The notes under the pieces: generated by a model | Seen by the model: only the letters and a program-made list of their open reading frames with translations | Told to the model about the DNA's origin: nothing | Database searches by the model: none | Source: Neurospora tetrasperma FGSC 2508 | Taxonomy: Eukaryota; Ascomycota; Sordariomycetes; Sordariales; Sordariaceae | NCBI RefSeq assembly: GCF_000213175.1 | Contig: NW_009799100.1 | Span: 1,074,031 to 1,138,030, forward strand | Length of the DNA stretch: 64,000 nt | Direction of reading: 5' to 3' | Shown here: positions 45,321 to 58,300 of the stretch, piece by piece | Numbering within the stretch: the first letter of the stretch is position 1 | Layout of the letters: each line of letters opens with the position of its first letter | Program-made: the position numbers and the translations under genes

Positions 45321-46219
45321 NNNNNNNNNNNNNNNNNNNNNNNNNNNNNNNNNNNNNNNNNNNNNNNNNNNNNNNNNNNNNNNNNNNNNNNNNNNNNNNN
45401 NNNNNNNNNNNNNNNNNNNNNNNNNNNNNNNNNNNNNNNNNNNNNNNNNNNNNNNNNNNNNNNNNNNNNNNNNNNNNNNNNNNNNNNNNNNNNNNNNNNN
45501 NNNNNNNNNNNNNNNNNNNNNNNNNNNNNNNNNNNNNNNNNNNNNNNNNNNNNNNNNNNNNNNNNNNNNNNNNNNNNNNNNNNNNNNNNNNNNNNNNNNN
45601 NNNNNNNNNNNNNNNNNNNNNNNNNNNNNNNNNNNNNNNNNNNNNNNNNNNNNNNNNNNNNNNNNNNNNNNNNNNNNNNNNNNNNNNNNNNNNNNNNNNN
45701 NNNNNNNNNNNNNNNNNNNNNNNNNNNNNNNNNNNNNNNNNNNNNNNNNNNNNNNNNNNNNNNNNNNNNNNNNNNNNNNNNNNNNNNNNNNNNNNNNNNN
45801 NNNNNNNNNNNNNNNNNNNNNNNNNNNNNNNNNNNNNNNNNNNNNNNNNNNNNNNNNNNNNNNNNNNNNNNNNNNNNNNNNNNNNNNNNNNNNNNNNNNN
45901 NNNNNNNNNNNNNNNNNNNNNNNNNNNNNNNNNNNNNNNNNNNNNNNNNNNNNNNNNNNNNNNNNNNNNNNNNNNNNNNNNNNNNNNNNNNNNNNNNNNN
46001 NNNNNNNNNNNNNNNNNNNNNNNNNNNNNNNNNNNNNNNNNNNNNNNNNNNNNNNNNNNNNNNNNNNNNNNNNNNNNNNNNNNNNNNNNNNNNNNNNNNN
46101 NNNNNNNNNNNNNNNNNNNNNNNNNNNNNNNNNNNNNNNNNNNNNNNNNNNNNNNNNNNNNNNNNNNNNNNNNNNNNNNNNNNNNNNNNNNNNNNNNNNN
46201 NNNNNNNNNNNNNNNNNNN
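45321..46219. other. Assembly gap (899 N)
   Basis: Unsequenced. It is bordered by G runs on the same strand on both sides. The long frames that cross it are artefacts of translating N. Confidence 0.99.
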
Positions 46220-46682
46220 GGGGGGGGAGGGAGGATGATTGATACGATAGATCACCCAACCCACATCTTCCGGGGGTGAAAGAGGCCCTTGCCCGAGTCC
46301 ATCATGGTCTACTTCCCCAGTAACAGCTCTCGTGAGCCCCAGATGGGGATAGATGGAGGGGTGAAACACAGACACAAACATCGTGAGGCCACAGGCCAAC
46401 GACGACGAAAGCACCAGTAACATCATGGTATCCGCAGTCAGTAACTTCATGAGACGGGACCCGAAAGGCTAGACTGCCCTTTGCCTCCTTCACCGCCAAG
46501 TGAGGGAGCATTTCCCCTCTTCCTGTGACGGATGATGGGGAGTTAGCGGCCGAGTACTCAGCAGCAGGAGACAGAGCTCCAGCCAATCCTGCCGGATAGG
46601 TAGTAGCACCGATGAGATGCGATGGGGTGTTGATGGATCACCGACCGGGAGGCTGAGAGCGCGCGGCCATTTCTCTCTCTCT

Positions 46683-46699
46683 CCCCCCCCCCCCCCCCC
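46683..46699. repeat. Poly(C) run of 17 after a (CT)n tract
   Basis: The plus strand reads CTCTCTCTCTCTC followed by 17 C. It lies 460 bp right of the gap. Confidence 0.95.
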
Positions 46700-47489
46700 T
46701 TCTCTTTCCCTCTCGTTCACGCTTCACGGTACGCCAGGGCCAGTGGGGTCGTATGCGAGATGCATCTTGGAATGGACGGTTGGTATGTGGTGTACGTATT
46801 GTGGTGGTGGTAGTAGTGGTGTCGACGATATGTAGTGGTTGGTGGTAGGGTATGTTATCCAGTCCCAGCTTTATGCACGACAACAACTGTTGTTCATGCC
46901 GCTTGTCGGCTATCCCACCCAACCATCACTCAGAGTGCCTTCACACCCACGCACGCCCATGACACTGAATTCGCGGAAGGTGCCGCATCACGATTGGTAA
47001 ATAGCTCCGAGAGGCACGATGAAGCCAGGTGTAGCTGACTACTTGGTAAAGTACGTAGCACCCAGCAAGAAGTAGAGATCAGAGAACGGCCGGCAACGAC
47101 GATGATGGCGATGACGCTGAGACAAGGAAGGGTCCGATCCAGATTCCAGCCAGTGCAGTCTCCCTTATTGACTGGACGAGAGGAGCGAAAACAGACGCCG
47201 TCTCATCAATCCCTCTGCCACCGGCCCCAGCCCCAAGCCCTTCCCAAGCCCCAAGATAATGCGCTAATGCAAACACTTAAATAGCTTGACCCATGAACGC
47301 GCGGAGCTAGGGCAGTTGCTTTCTTACCCCATTCTCCTGATGCGGTCCAAGCTCCAACTGTAAAACTAACCAATGTACGTCGGCCCAGTTTGCTAGGTTT
47401 TGTCGTCCGAGGTATCATATTTTCAGGCGCTTTCCCAGCTTTTCTGGTCTTTCGTCTCGTCTAGACCACTGCCGATCAATGATGTTCAG

Positions 47490-47523
47490 TGGGATGACCC
47501 ATTGGGACCCATTGGGACCCATT
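47490..47523. repeat. Tandem GGGACCCATT 10-mer, about three units
   Basis: The first unit is interrupted (GGGATGACCCATT) and two exact units follow, then ATTAGGACTC. Each unit contains a GGGNCCC palindromic core. Confidence 0.85.
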
Positions 47524-50500
47524 AGGACTCCGAGATCTATGCTATATTAGTAACATGGCGGCAGATGTCGGCGTTTTTTTGTGTGTGTATGTTTGAGAGA
47601 TGGCGATCCGTTTCGTCCGTTCCCCTTCCGGTGTCTCCATCAAATCATGCCGCTCTGGCATGACTGCACAGAACTGCAGTACTGCGTAGCATGTACGGGA
47701 AATGCAGGACAGCGTAGCAATACAGTATGAGACCGGTGATTGTAGAGCGACGCCAGAGCGGGAACAATGCCTTGGAGATTGCCCAAACACCCAAACATCC
47801 AGGCCTGGGGCAGGACTTGGTGATAATTCCCGGTCCGGTAGCAGAAGCCGCCGCACGTACGGTCCTTCCGAAATGTCGTGACGGACTTCCGGCCGATCAA
47901 GTTACTGACACAGCCGAAAGTTTCGACCCAAGTTGACGTGTATGGCTAAAGAGACAGACATACCTACACTGTGACACTGGGAATGGGAGAGGCGCGGGAT
48001 GTCCACTTATTTGGGTAACCCATCGGTTGCTGGTGGCTTTGAGGAGTGAGATGTGCGATTTTGCTTGGTAGATTCCAGGTCGAGATGTTTGATACATAAT
48101 GAGAGCCTGACTTACATATGTAGTATACTGCGTAGTTCTAACTGCTGAAATCAGGTGCTGTTGTTAGCATGAAGCTGGTATCTTCGTATGCACACTAACA
48201 CAAAGTAAATGTAACTGTTATCGATACTTGTGTAGTGCACACTAGTCTCGATAGACTAAGCCGTGGAGTGTGCTTGTTGCCGATCTCAAGAGCGAAGGTT
48301 ACACAGCTCCGCAACCGAACACCCGGAAGTCCAAGGAATGCCCGACTGTAGTGCCGGCAAACAGCTACGAGCCTACGACGCCGTCGACACGGCGTGGAAC
48401 TCGGGTACTGAATCAGCTGAAGACAACTGTCCACTGCGCTGCAAACGACCTGCAATGCTGACTCTTGCGGTGAGTATGGGAGTGAGCTAGTGGAGGAGAA
48501 TGGACGACGGAACAGCTCATCAGCTGTCTAGAGTGTACTGATCACAAGGATTGAAGGAGTTTCTAGTGAGAGCTCTTTGTTTGAATGGAGACATGGATGC
48601 AAAAGACAACACAATGCCTGATTTGGTAATGAGAAAACAAACACGTTGGCAACTAGCAAAGTCGATTGGCCAGAGACAAGAGCCATTTTCTGAAAGGCCT
48701 GTGTGAGTGGCTACCGTGAACGCTTCACCGACTTTCTGTGCTGTTGCTGCAACAGCTGCTGGCTTCTGGAGCTTCTTGCTAGCCAGCAGTAGTGCCAGCT
48801 GCCAGCCCAAAGTCGATGCAGCAGCAGCTTGTTTGGGCCCAAGCTGGAGGGGTACTGCAGTGATCTCAGTGGATGGCTTTAGTGTAGAAGTTGGGCGTTG
48901 GAGAAGGCATCAACAAAACTGGAGCCCCCCCCCCCTCCCCAGAGATTCTCCGTCTCCGTCCCGGAGGAACGAGACAAGTCGGAAACCGTTGATCGATCAG
49001 ACCAATGACAGGGGCATTCCACTTTGTGAGATAGGAGTGGATTCTCACTAGTGTATTTGGCAGAGTGCCCAGTGGGGTGCTTCTGGAACTCTCTTGCGTT
49101 CTTGCTCCTCCATTTCTCGCTCCTCTGTTTTCGGCAACCACCTCCAGCTCCTCCTCGGGCTGCGGCTTTGCCCATGCCATTCATTCCATTCTTCCTTCTT
49201 GTTTTGTTGTTTTTCTCTTGGGCGGGAATTGGATCGGGGACCCCTGGCTCTTGTTGATGCCCCTGACCTTGTCGTTGTGACAATCAACAGTCCACGATCC
49301 ACATTCATCAACCGAGAGGCCCAGCCAGAGGAGCCGACCGGCCGGCGTCGGCAGGATGTCTCTTGTGATTGCTCTTTTTGGGCTATTTTTCGTATCTCAT
49401 AATGGGCTATGGAAATGGAGAAAGGTGGAAAACATAGAGAATGAACCCCACTGTATCATCGTGTTTTTAATGTAGGCTTGCTCCCCACTGTAAATCCTTC
49501 CCGCTTGCCGGCCCACGCCGTCGTGTTCCAGCTCCAGGGCAGAGGTAGGTATCAGAAGCGAGTCTCCACATTTGGGCAACTTTCCGGGCCCCAGACTCGG
49601 GAGTCTTTTGTCAAAAGACCGTCCCAGCAATCATCTCCCCCTCGCTTGCGTGCAGTGCCGCCAAGTCAGTGCACACGCATGGCCGCACGTACTGTAGTGT
49701 ACATAGTGTACTGCGTAGTTGTACGCGGGCACGATCTTGATTTCCCGAACAAGGATATCCACGTCTTGTATCAAGTGTGATGATTTGAATAAAGGACAAT
49801 ATCACAACGTTGGAAATGAATCTGTTGGTTAGAAACACGCAGATTGACTCCCGGGAATGGCATAGTGGTCGGAGCTTAACAGCCATATTCGTCAAAGATT
49901 ACCGTGTGGTGGTTTGTCTAGCTTGTGAAGTGCTAAGAGTGATTTGATATTGATAATGTTGGAATGAAGGGGCCATGGGGATCTTCCCAACCACCAAGCC
50001 CCTTGGGCATATTGCCCGCTGGATGCACTGTGCCGCAGCAATGATGATGATGGATGACGACCGTCGACCGTCATCACCAGCTCCGGAAATTGATTGTTGT
50101 TGATCCCGCTGTAATAAAGAAGTCGGATAAAACGATGGATCGCCCTCCATAGAGGGAGGCATGACTTCCCTATTGGGATGGATGGATGGAGGGGCAGATG
50201 GGATGCTCGTCGTCGAGGATGTCACCTGCTTCCTTCCATGCCTTGTTGCCTTGGCCCTGTTCTAGCTTGGCTTCTGCTTTTGCCTTGTGTGGGAGTCGGG
50301 AAGCCATGATTGTCTGTATAGTAGATAGGTATATCGATCCCTTCTTGCAACGATGATGAGGCCCTCGCTTGTCTCCAGCCTTTCCTCTGATTGGAATCCT
50401 TTCCGTCGCCCCTCCCACACTCCCAAATGTCTACTTGGGCCCAAAGAAACTAACCCCCTCCAACCAATCATCGGTCTAAATGCAGACAGTCAGCATGTGA

Positions 50501-52083
50501 AAGCAAGCCTCACTTTTCCTTCTGATTCGTCCCTCCCATTTCATCTCAATTCTCGATTTTCTCCCAGGCGCAAAGCCAGGGTGAGAAATGCAGGTGCCCG
50601 CCCGCAGCAGCAGCAGCAGCAGCACAGACTCGCACCCCCCCACTGCCCACCACACACAACACTTTTTCGTCCCTCTCGTTTTGAGCTCGGGCCCAGGAAA
50701 CAGAGAACGAAAAAAAAGCAGGGCGAGGTGGCACCAGCACGAATCAACCAATCACCATCCTTCACATCTCTCAAACAGGTCAATGTCTCATCTCTCTTCT
50801 GATGCTCAATCGTCGTCCTCGCTTTCTTGCGGCTTGCTTGCTTGCTTGCTTGATACTATTCTTCCCAACCACCAACAAAAAACTACCCGAGACTACCGAC
50901 AGTGAGAGGAGAGACAGAGGGGTCCTTCCTCCTTCCTTCGATCAGACCCTTCAGTTTCTGGTTATGGCGACTGGTAGCCGTTTCATTCCATGTATTGCTT
51001 CAGTTTAAGTCCCCTCTTTTTTTTTTCTTTCTCTGTTTTCGATATCGTGCATGATCCAAGGTTGAGACAACACTCGCTCACTCACACACTTGGGAGTTCG
51101 TTCTACACCTGTTTTGGCTATATCCTGCAACGCTACTGCATAATGCCTACAGGAATGTGGCATCGTTCTTGCTTGATCTTGGTATCCTTCTCGCACGAGA
51201 GTGAGAGTGTGTGAACATATCATGATGCAGCAAGGCAGATAGACAAAACTGGCAGGCGCCCGCTCGATTGCCATCGGGCGGTACGCATAGGTTCTACCGA
51301 GCGGTAACAGGCAGGGAGTGTGGTAGCCGCATAGGAACTGACTGGTAGGGTCATGTTAACTCCACATTTGAAGGGCGCAGGGGCAATATAACAAGCGGTT
51401 ACATGGAATGATTGATGTGTTGAGACATCTACCATAGTGTCGGACTCTCCGAGCCATCCGTCTCGACGTCCATCTGTTTGTTGTCGCTTGCAACGATCTC
51501 TCTAGATTAGGTAGCTAGGTACCTTGTTTCTTCTGGCAACTGCTGGGCGCTGTTGGAAACGCTGGGAACATCTGATAGTGGAGTGACAGTGGGTGGTGTG
51601 GATATTTGTTAGTGAGTGATTTGTGACCTTGTGAAAGATTGCATGTGTCACTGGGTGTAAAAATTCACAAAGTCGTCTGCGTCATGCATCTCGGCGTCCA
51701 CACGAACCCCTGAATGGGCCAGCCCGGCGCACAACCGGCCCTTTTGGCCCACCGGCACTCGTTGCCCGGGTGCCCAGTAAGCCTACGGTACTAGGAGGGC
51801 AATTCAGGAGTGCTAAACATCGGCGGAACTCCCGACATGCAACTATCACCAGTGCCATCTCACTGCAAAAGTGCCCAAATCTGTGTGTCCGTTGGTTTGT
51901 CTCGACCATCATTTGTATTTCTCTCCTCCCAAGCAACCGAGTTAAGCGCGGTTACAGGAATCAAAGCAGCTCTACTAAGCACATTTCTTGATCAAGACAG
52001 CCCATTCCCTATTCACTCTTGTACTATCTTTGTCTTCCCTCCGTTCCAGGCGCACGGAGGTTTTCTCCAAGCAAGAGTGTATG

Positions 52084-52105
52084 CAAAAAAAAAAAAAAAA
52101 AAAAA
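52084..52105. repeat. Poly(A) run
   Basis: About 22 A in a row in otherwise normal sequence. Confidence 0.95.
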
Positions 52106-53128
52106 ACCGTATTTCGTCTTTGCGCGTCAGAACCTTCTCCGAGGTCGCGCAATAAAAAAACATGCTCGTGTTCCATCATTTATGTCGTTCATCCGTGTCT
52201 TTTCATCAACTCCATCATGACCCAGCAAAGAAAAAAGAAAAAAGAGAAGAAAGAACATGTGAGAAATCAGAAGCCCGCTTGCCAAACCGACTCTGTCGAG
52301 ATTTTGAATAGATGAACAACGGGAAGTGGTATCATTCAGCAAAAAGAAGCGTATGTTGCAAGGAGCCTGCGCCTCAAACTCATAACAACGCTCGCTAAAC
52401 ACCACTCCGTTTCTTTCCCGAACTCCATTTCTCTATGTCGCGCCAGACGGAAAACAGACTTTCTGCCTGCCGAAAAAAAACCAAGAGTGGCCGACAACAG
52501 CGCTTATCGAAACATAAGCCGCTGACATGACAAATAAGGGAATGAAAAACACATGTCTTCTAGACCCCAAATAGAGCGTAACGTTGCGTCGTGAAACCTC
52601 CAGATCTTTACATTCCTCCCCCGGGTTTTGTTTTTGTTGCGCCGAAAACGTAAAATGACAAGTTTTCCACCCTAGAAGAAAAGAAAGAAAAAAACATGCA
52701 AATGATGATGGTCGACCAAAAAAATCGACCCAGTTTTCCTTCCCAACCTTTCCCCGCATGTGAAAAGTGCGGTTGACAAACCCCAAACTCCAAACAGTGT
52801 ATCGAAAAGCACAGGAGCCATCCCACCCCATCTTCGTATGTGTACAACCACACAATCTCTTTCAATGAAAAACGTACAGCAAAAACGGAAATCATTCCCA
52901 CTGGGAAAACTTGCCGCTTCTCTTTATCCCGGGCTCCTGGGTATCATAATCCGGACAAAGACCATCATCTATGTGGTGGGATATTAGTTTAATCGAGAAG
53001 GAAGAAGTAAAATGAAATATCTCCGGCGTCCGAGTTTGCCATCGGCTGTAGCATGGAGACATAAGAAGCTGAATGAGGTGTAGCCTTCTGGCTAACCCAG
53101 AAAACGTATTGCAGAATCTTGCGACCGA

Positions 53129-54743
53129 CTAATAGCAGCCTTGGATATGCGCAAAGAAAGGTACCTGGTGGAAGGGAGCGTGGTGTGAATGCGTATAGTA
53201 CTTGATGGTTTCCCAAAGGTTTCCAGACGGGTACTTGGATGGCGCATAGTTCGGCTGGACCGAAATGGGCATCATCGGCTGCTGGATAGGCTGTGGGACC
53301 GTTGTTGGGTAAGGCTGCTGGAAGTAGTCGTGTTTGTACTGCGTCAGTACGTTGGGATCCTCCAAAGGTTCAAAGATCACCGGCTCTCTTCCCTGCAATG
53401 GCTGCTGAGGCGGAGGTGTCTTGATCTCGGGAAGATCCGAGACCAAGTCACCATCATCGTCCTCTTCCAGGTCCTCAAGACTCGAGCAGGCCGAGGTAAG
53501 CGACCCATCATCCGAGGAGCAAGTAGAGCCCTCATCAGACATGGAGTCCGACGAAGAGGGTGACATGGGCGATGGGTATTCCTCGGCGTCCACATATGTA
53601 ACTTGGTGCTCAAGTGATGCGGGCGACTGGGTGAACCTGGAGCAAGCAAGAATCCGGGTTCGCAGCTCGGGTAAGGTGATCCTATGGTCAGGATTGGGCG
53701 TAAAAATCCTTCCCAAGATGTCGTTCAGTTCGTCCGACACCGGGAGAATGGTCTTGAGGAAATCCTTGCTTTTAACGAAGGCCCGGTAGGTGGAGTCCTC
53801 AAAAGACGCTTGCTTCCATGGGTTACGTCCACAGGTGAGATTCACCAGGATGACTCCAAGGCTCCAAACGTCATTCGGAGCGCAATAATAGAAAGGCCTC
53901 CTTGCTGTTTGATCCAGGCACTCTAAATGAACAAGAAAAGGAACAAGTCAGTTCGTTGTCCAGGGGGGATCGGATGGAAGATGAGAAATGAGAACGAGAA
54001 ATCGCATGGCCAAGATGGGCTAGGGGGAGATTGACATCAGAAAGTTCGCAAAAACATGAAAACCTACCTGGCGACATGTAAAATGTTGAGCCACACCCGT
54101 AGTCCATAGATGTTGCCTGTTGAATTGCGAGGCCGAAATCTGCCAACTTGACAGTTTCGCCGTTGTCAGAGACGAGGATGTTCTCTGGCTTCAAGTCCCG
54201 GTGGTAAATTCCACGGCTGTGGCAGTGTCCTACGGCATCCAGGATCTGGAGGAAGACACTCTTGGCGAGCTCATCCTTACCAACATATTGCCCACGTTCG
54301 GTGATGTTATAGAACAGATCACCCTCCGGGCAGTACTCCAAGACAACGTAGATGCAGTCATGTTGTTCGATGATCTTGACCATCGAGACTACATTGGGGT
54401 GTCCCGAGGCCTGGTGGTGCAAACGTATCTCCTGGCGTTGGAACGTAATCTGGCGAGCATCCAGCGGGGTCCCATTGGGGTTGAACTTGCTGAGGCACTT
54501 GACGGCATAGCGAACATTATCCTTCAAGTCGACGGCTGAATAAACCACACCATATGCACCAGACCCCAAGATCCCTGAGAGTTGGAGCGAGTTGGTGATA
54601 AACATGCCTAGTCGGTCTTCCGCTGGCATCGGGACATAGTGATGTTGCTGTAGCTGGTGAGGTGGGGGGAAAATATACTGCTGGTCGAATGGTGCTGGTG
54701 ATGCCGGCGGAGTGAGATATCCAAGCTCTGACACATGATGCAT
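53129..54743 (-). CDS. Ran1-type serine/threonine protein kinase
   Basis: Two exons on the minus strand (54743-54068 and 53922-53129) with a 145-bp GT...AG intron encode 489 residues. Kinase motifs are complete: Gly loop GSGAYGVV (60-67), Lys82 in YAVKCL, HRDLKPEN (181-188), DFG (202-204) and SPE (224-226), which spans the splice junction. The variants CGSTFYMSPE and NDVWSLGVILVNLTCGRNPW are characteristic of the fungal Ran1/Ksp1/Sks1/Vhs1 group, which links nutrient signals to meiosis, growth and morphogenesis. The kinase domain ends near residue 340 and is followed by a Ser/Asp-rich region (about SSSDSMSDEGSTCSSDDGS) and a Pro/Gln-rich tail that look disordered. The short Gln/Pro-rich N-terminus resembles homologues. 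Activity is expected, and the biological role is inferred from family only. Confidence 0.92.
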
Positions 54744-55340
54744 GATCTGTCCTGGCTCCTTGACTCCTGATACTAACTCCTTTCGGGCCTGGTTTAGGCT
54801 AAGCCGACGGTGAATGGGCGCAAATTTAAGTCCGGGAAGGAGAAGAAATGATGGAAACAGCAGACAGGAAGAGAACAGAAAGACTGGATTAGATCCTGCT
54901 CCTGGTTGGGTATATCCTCAAGAAGACCAAAGAAAATGAAAGTCCGGGTCACGTCCTTTTGCTCCTCTGGAATGGATGGAATGGCACTGGCTCGAGTTTT
55001 GTCCTGAGTGGGTTGGCTGTAGATCCTGAACGTCCAGGCTCTGGGTCGCAAACAATCCAAATGTTGACTTCGAGTGAACGGGTCAACAAGTATTGGACGA
55101 AGGAGGTATGTGTATGTAAGTCGTTGGTTGAAGGTTGTTGAGTTAACAAGGGCGGGATATCATGGAGTCGTTGACGAAGTTGTTGTAGGAAAGGATAGTC
55201 TTCACGGACACTGGGCCTGGAAGAAGGACGGGGGAGTAGGAGGTGAAAAGACGATGCCAAGTGAAGTGAGTGTAGAGAAAGGTGACGATGGTGAAGGAAG
55301 CTAACAGCACGAGGCAAGAGCGTAGGTAACAAGATGCGGA
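54744..55340 (-). promoter_or_regulatory. Long upstream leader of the kinase gene
   Basis: The ~600 bp upstream of the kinase ATG are pyrimidine-rich on the coding strand and contain several short minus-strand frames, one of which (54794-55060) stops about 50 bp before the ATG. This could be a long 5' UTR with upstream reading frames. The transcription start is not visible. Confidence 0.35.
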
Positions 55341-58300
55341 CCGGAGATCATAGATATTTGACGATACTCTCTTTCACTGGCTGGCGGGCGTGCTTACCCT
55401 GCCGCCCCGTTCTCTGTCAAAGGATGGCATGGTGCAATGCGACCCTCTTCGGCTTGCGTGTCTGGGTGGCTTGATTGGTCTCCAAGTGCCCCATGTCAGG
55501 CTGGCCATTCATCCACCCGAAGTCGTCCCCAAGACTGTGTGCAAGGGTGGGTGAGTACGAGGATACCGCGGTACATGCAGGGTGCGGTCGGTACGACGGT
55601 ACGATGGAAGGTACTAAGGCACGGAGGGTGTGAGACTTGGGGGACTTGAGAAGCGCCGAATTACCCACACCCACTCACCTCCCTCTCTCCTCGCTGTCGG
55701 TACCCTCTTCTGCCTTTGCCTCTCTGTTGCCGGACGCTGTGGCCACCGGTCGGCTCAAACCAGCACATCCTTGCCGTCGAGTCTCATGGGACCACAATGC
55801 ACCATCCTATTCTTAATCTTGGGTGGATGGCACTAGAGCGGAACGAGCATGGCGGCAGATGGTTTTCAAGAACAGTACATACACCGCTACTACTTTTTGG
55901 TGAGCCGGTGTGTAGTTCTTCTTTTTTTTTTTCTTACTTTTTGGCACCACCTGGGCGGGAATGAGGGTAGATGAGGTTGAGGGATTAGAGGCGTGTGGGG
56001 CGTCTTGGAAGGTCGCGAAGGTCCATGGAGCACCAAGGAATGGGCCTGCCTGCTTGGGGCGTCCGCTAATGCGCAGCAGAGTGAATTGTGACGACGAGCA
56101 ATAATGAGGACAGGGGTTGTCTGACACAGATCATTCAAACGCCCTGTGTCACTGCCTCTCCATCTTGCCCATGCGGACTAACGTCCAATGCTTGATCATA
56201 CACACACACCCCCTTTTATCCTTGCCATGCGCCCCTAGGCCGTTGATTGCTCATCAAAGAAGCGAATGGGATGTGCAGGATAATGGGATGCTGTCCCTGT
56301 CAAAAAAGGAGGGGGGTGAGCCGAGCTGCTAGTATGAAGACCAGCACTGAGTGCAAGACTGAAGGATCAGAGCGGCATCCACCGAACCGCATCGTTTCGT
56401 TCACAACAGGGAGAGGGCGAAAACTGAAAAGCAGAAGAGCCACAGCCAGCGCGCGTGACAGCGTGTGACGCACTCTGCGATGCCCATTCCCGCTGATGAA
56501 TGAAGTGTCCTTGTTGCTGAGAGCAATGCTTGGTGGGCCCGTGGCTTTTGCCGATTTTCATGTTTTCACCGTTCAGGTGAGGAAAACGTGTTGTATGTCC
56601 GTTTACCGACAGGAGAGGTTCTTACAGCGAGAACACACGCACACAGCCATGAACGCAGACGCAGACACTTACAGACTGCACGTGAATCTCAGTCCCTGAA
56701 CGAGACCGCCTGCTTGTTACCTGTCATCCAATGCCTTCCACCCGTAGCCGCGCTGATTCAGTACTCGCCAGCAAGGCATCGTCGTTCAAATAGACCGGAA
56801 AACGTGTCGGTATTCATTGTCAACGGGACTGGCGCTTTTTTTGGTCGTGTGAGGTTGATGAGGTACTGTTCAGCAGGCCAAAGCCTAGTTTGATCCGCCT
56901 GTCCGTGTTGTGAACACTTGTGTATTGACCTAGGATATGTTCCTTAACATAGCTGCAAGCTGGCGTTGGTGGTTCTGGCGGATAAGAAGGATTGAACGGT
57001 ACTGTTACCGATACGTGTGGTGCTGATAGGAAGTGGCAAAAGTTGAACAACGGGAAGGAGGTTTGTGATTGGCATGCGGCATGTTTCTGACGGTTTCTGA
57101 AGCCGCAACACAATGCGGCCAAGCGGCTCCAGAATTCCGATGATGTCGGGGCTTGCGGGGGGGCTGGTGGAAAAGTGTATGCTGACGAATTCCTCGCCTT
57201 CCCATAAAGAAGCCGTACCGTATTGCGCGTCAACTCCTCTCGCTCACCGCAGTCACCTGGACGCCCCAACGCCCCTATGGCAGGCACCGTTAAAGCAAGA
57301 TGGGCGGCCTTACGGCGGTCATCATCCATGCCGAGCCTGTTTTGCCCTGTTTGATTCGACCAAGACTTCTCGAGAAGGTTACGGATCCATGCCTGATTGG
57401 CCATGCAGCCTTCGCGGCCCTGATTCGAAACCTTGATCCATGGCCATTATGTATCTCGGCTGAAGTGCAAGTGCTGCATTGAGCAGATCGGCTGTGATAA
57501 CGCCCGCTGAAAAACCAGCATTAATCACTGTTGGACTCGTTAGTGTGCATAACTACAACGTCAGGGCTCTTTGTAAGATTATGAAATATCAGCAAAGTGC
57601 ATGTAGTGTATAGGCACTGAATGGTACTGGTACTGGCACATGCCGCTACAATGACCGTTTCAGGGGAGCTCAGGATAGTGGTGTTGTGCGTGCTTGACAC
57701 ATTGGATGAGCAGGCAGCTCAACTTGTTATATGCCTACGAGTATGGTGTATAGTCTCTTACAGGCATCCCGTCGAAGCAGGGCGAGAGCCAATTCCGATA
57801 TTTTCACGCGGAGGCGCTCAAGTAGATACCTAGCTTGCCTAGATATCGGACGACTCAGTGGGCGAGGCGTGTGCGTCAAGAGCGCTGTGCTCATACGGAA
57901 TTCAGGTAGTGAGGCTCGGGGCTTCCATATTGGGTATAAGTGGTAGGCCAGTCCTGATTTGATGGCTGGACTCGCTCTTGCCTGGTGCTTTGGGCACTAT
58001 GTCTAGGTGTTGCTGTATCGAAACGTATGTGGGCCGTCATATGTTGCTAGCGCAGTCAGTTGCGGCTGGCTTCCAGAGTTTACGGAGAGGGGGTAAGATG
58101 GGGGAGGACATGGACCATGGGCTGGTTACAGAAGAGGAGGGTTGCAATTCCTCCATCCATCTATCGATTTGCGGACATTAGACGGCGGGCGGTGGATGGA
58201 GATGATCGATGGCCGGAAATGAAGGCAATCAAGTGGAAAATTATCGGTTGGCAGGCACATTGTGACGATTGCGGATTGGAACTTAAGTTGGGACAAGGAA

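Larger units (their letters stand above)
46220..53128. other. 6.9-kb gene-poor region, no supported gene
   Basis: Only short chance frames. It includes a 17-C run (46683-46699), three tandem GGGACCCATT units (about 47490-47523), three of the four copies of the TACTGCGTAG 10-mer, a C-rich run at 48926-48944, a (CAG)n run at about 50608-50627 and a poly(A) run at 52084-52105. The pyrimidine-rich stretch at about 50450-51000 looks like a fungal promoter or leader, but no gene follows it in either direction. Confidence 0.5.

Noticed and set aside
45093-46450. Frames of 300-400 codons across the gap
   Set aside because: They consist mostly of translated N. Only the short edges are sequence, and these are poly-Pro/Gly from G/C runs.
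50353-50802. 149-codon plus-strand frame with a Gln run
   Set aside because: The Gln run comes from a CAG microsatellite. The rest looks like promoter-type pyrimidine-rich sequence.
52433-52855. 140-codon minus-strand frame downstream of the kinase
   Set aside because: Cys/Phe-rich translation of the probable kinase 3' region, with no recognisable domain.
56820-57404. 194-codon minus-strand frame
   Set aside because: No motif, signal or conserved block, and plus-strand frames of similar quality overlap it. Kept out for lack of support.
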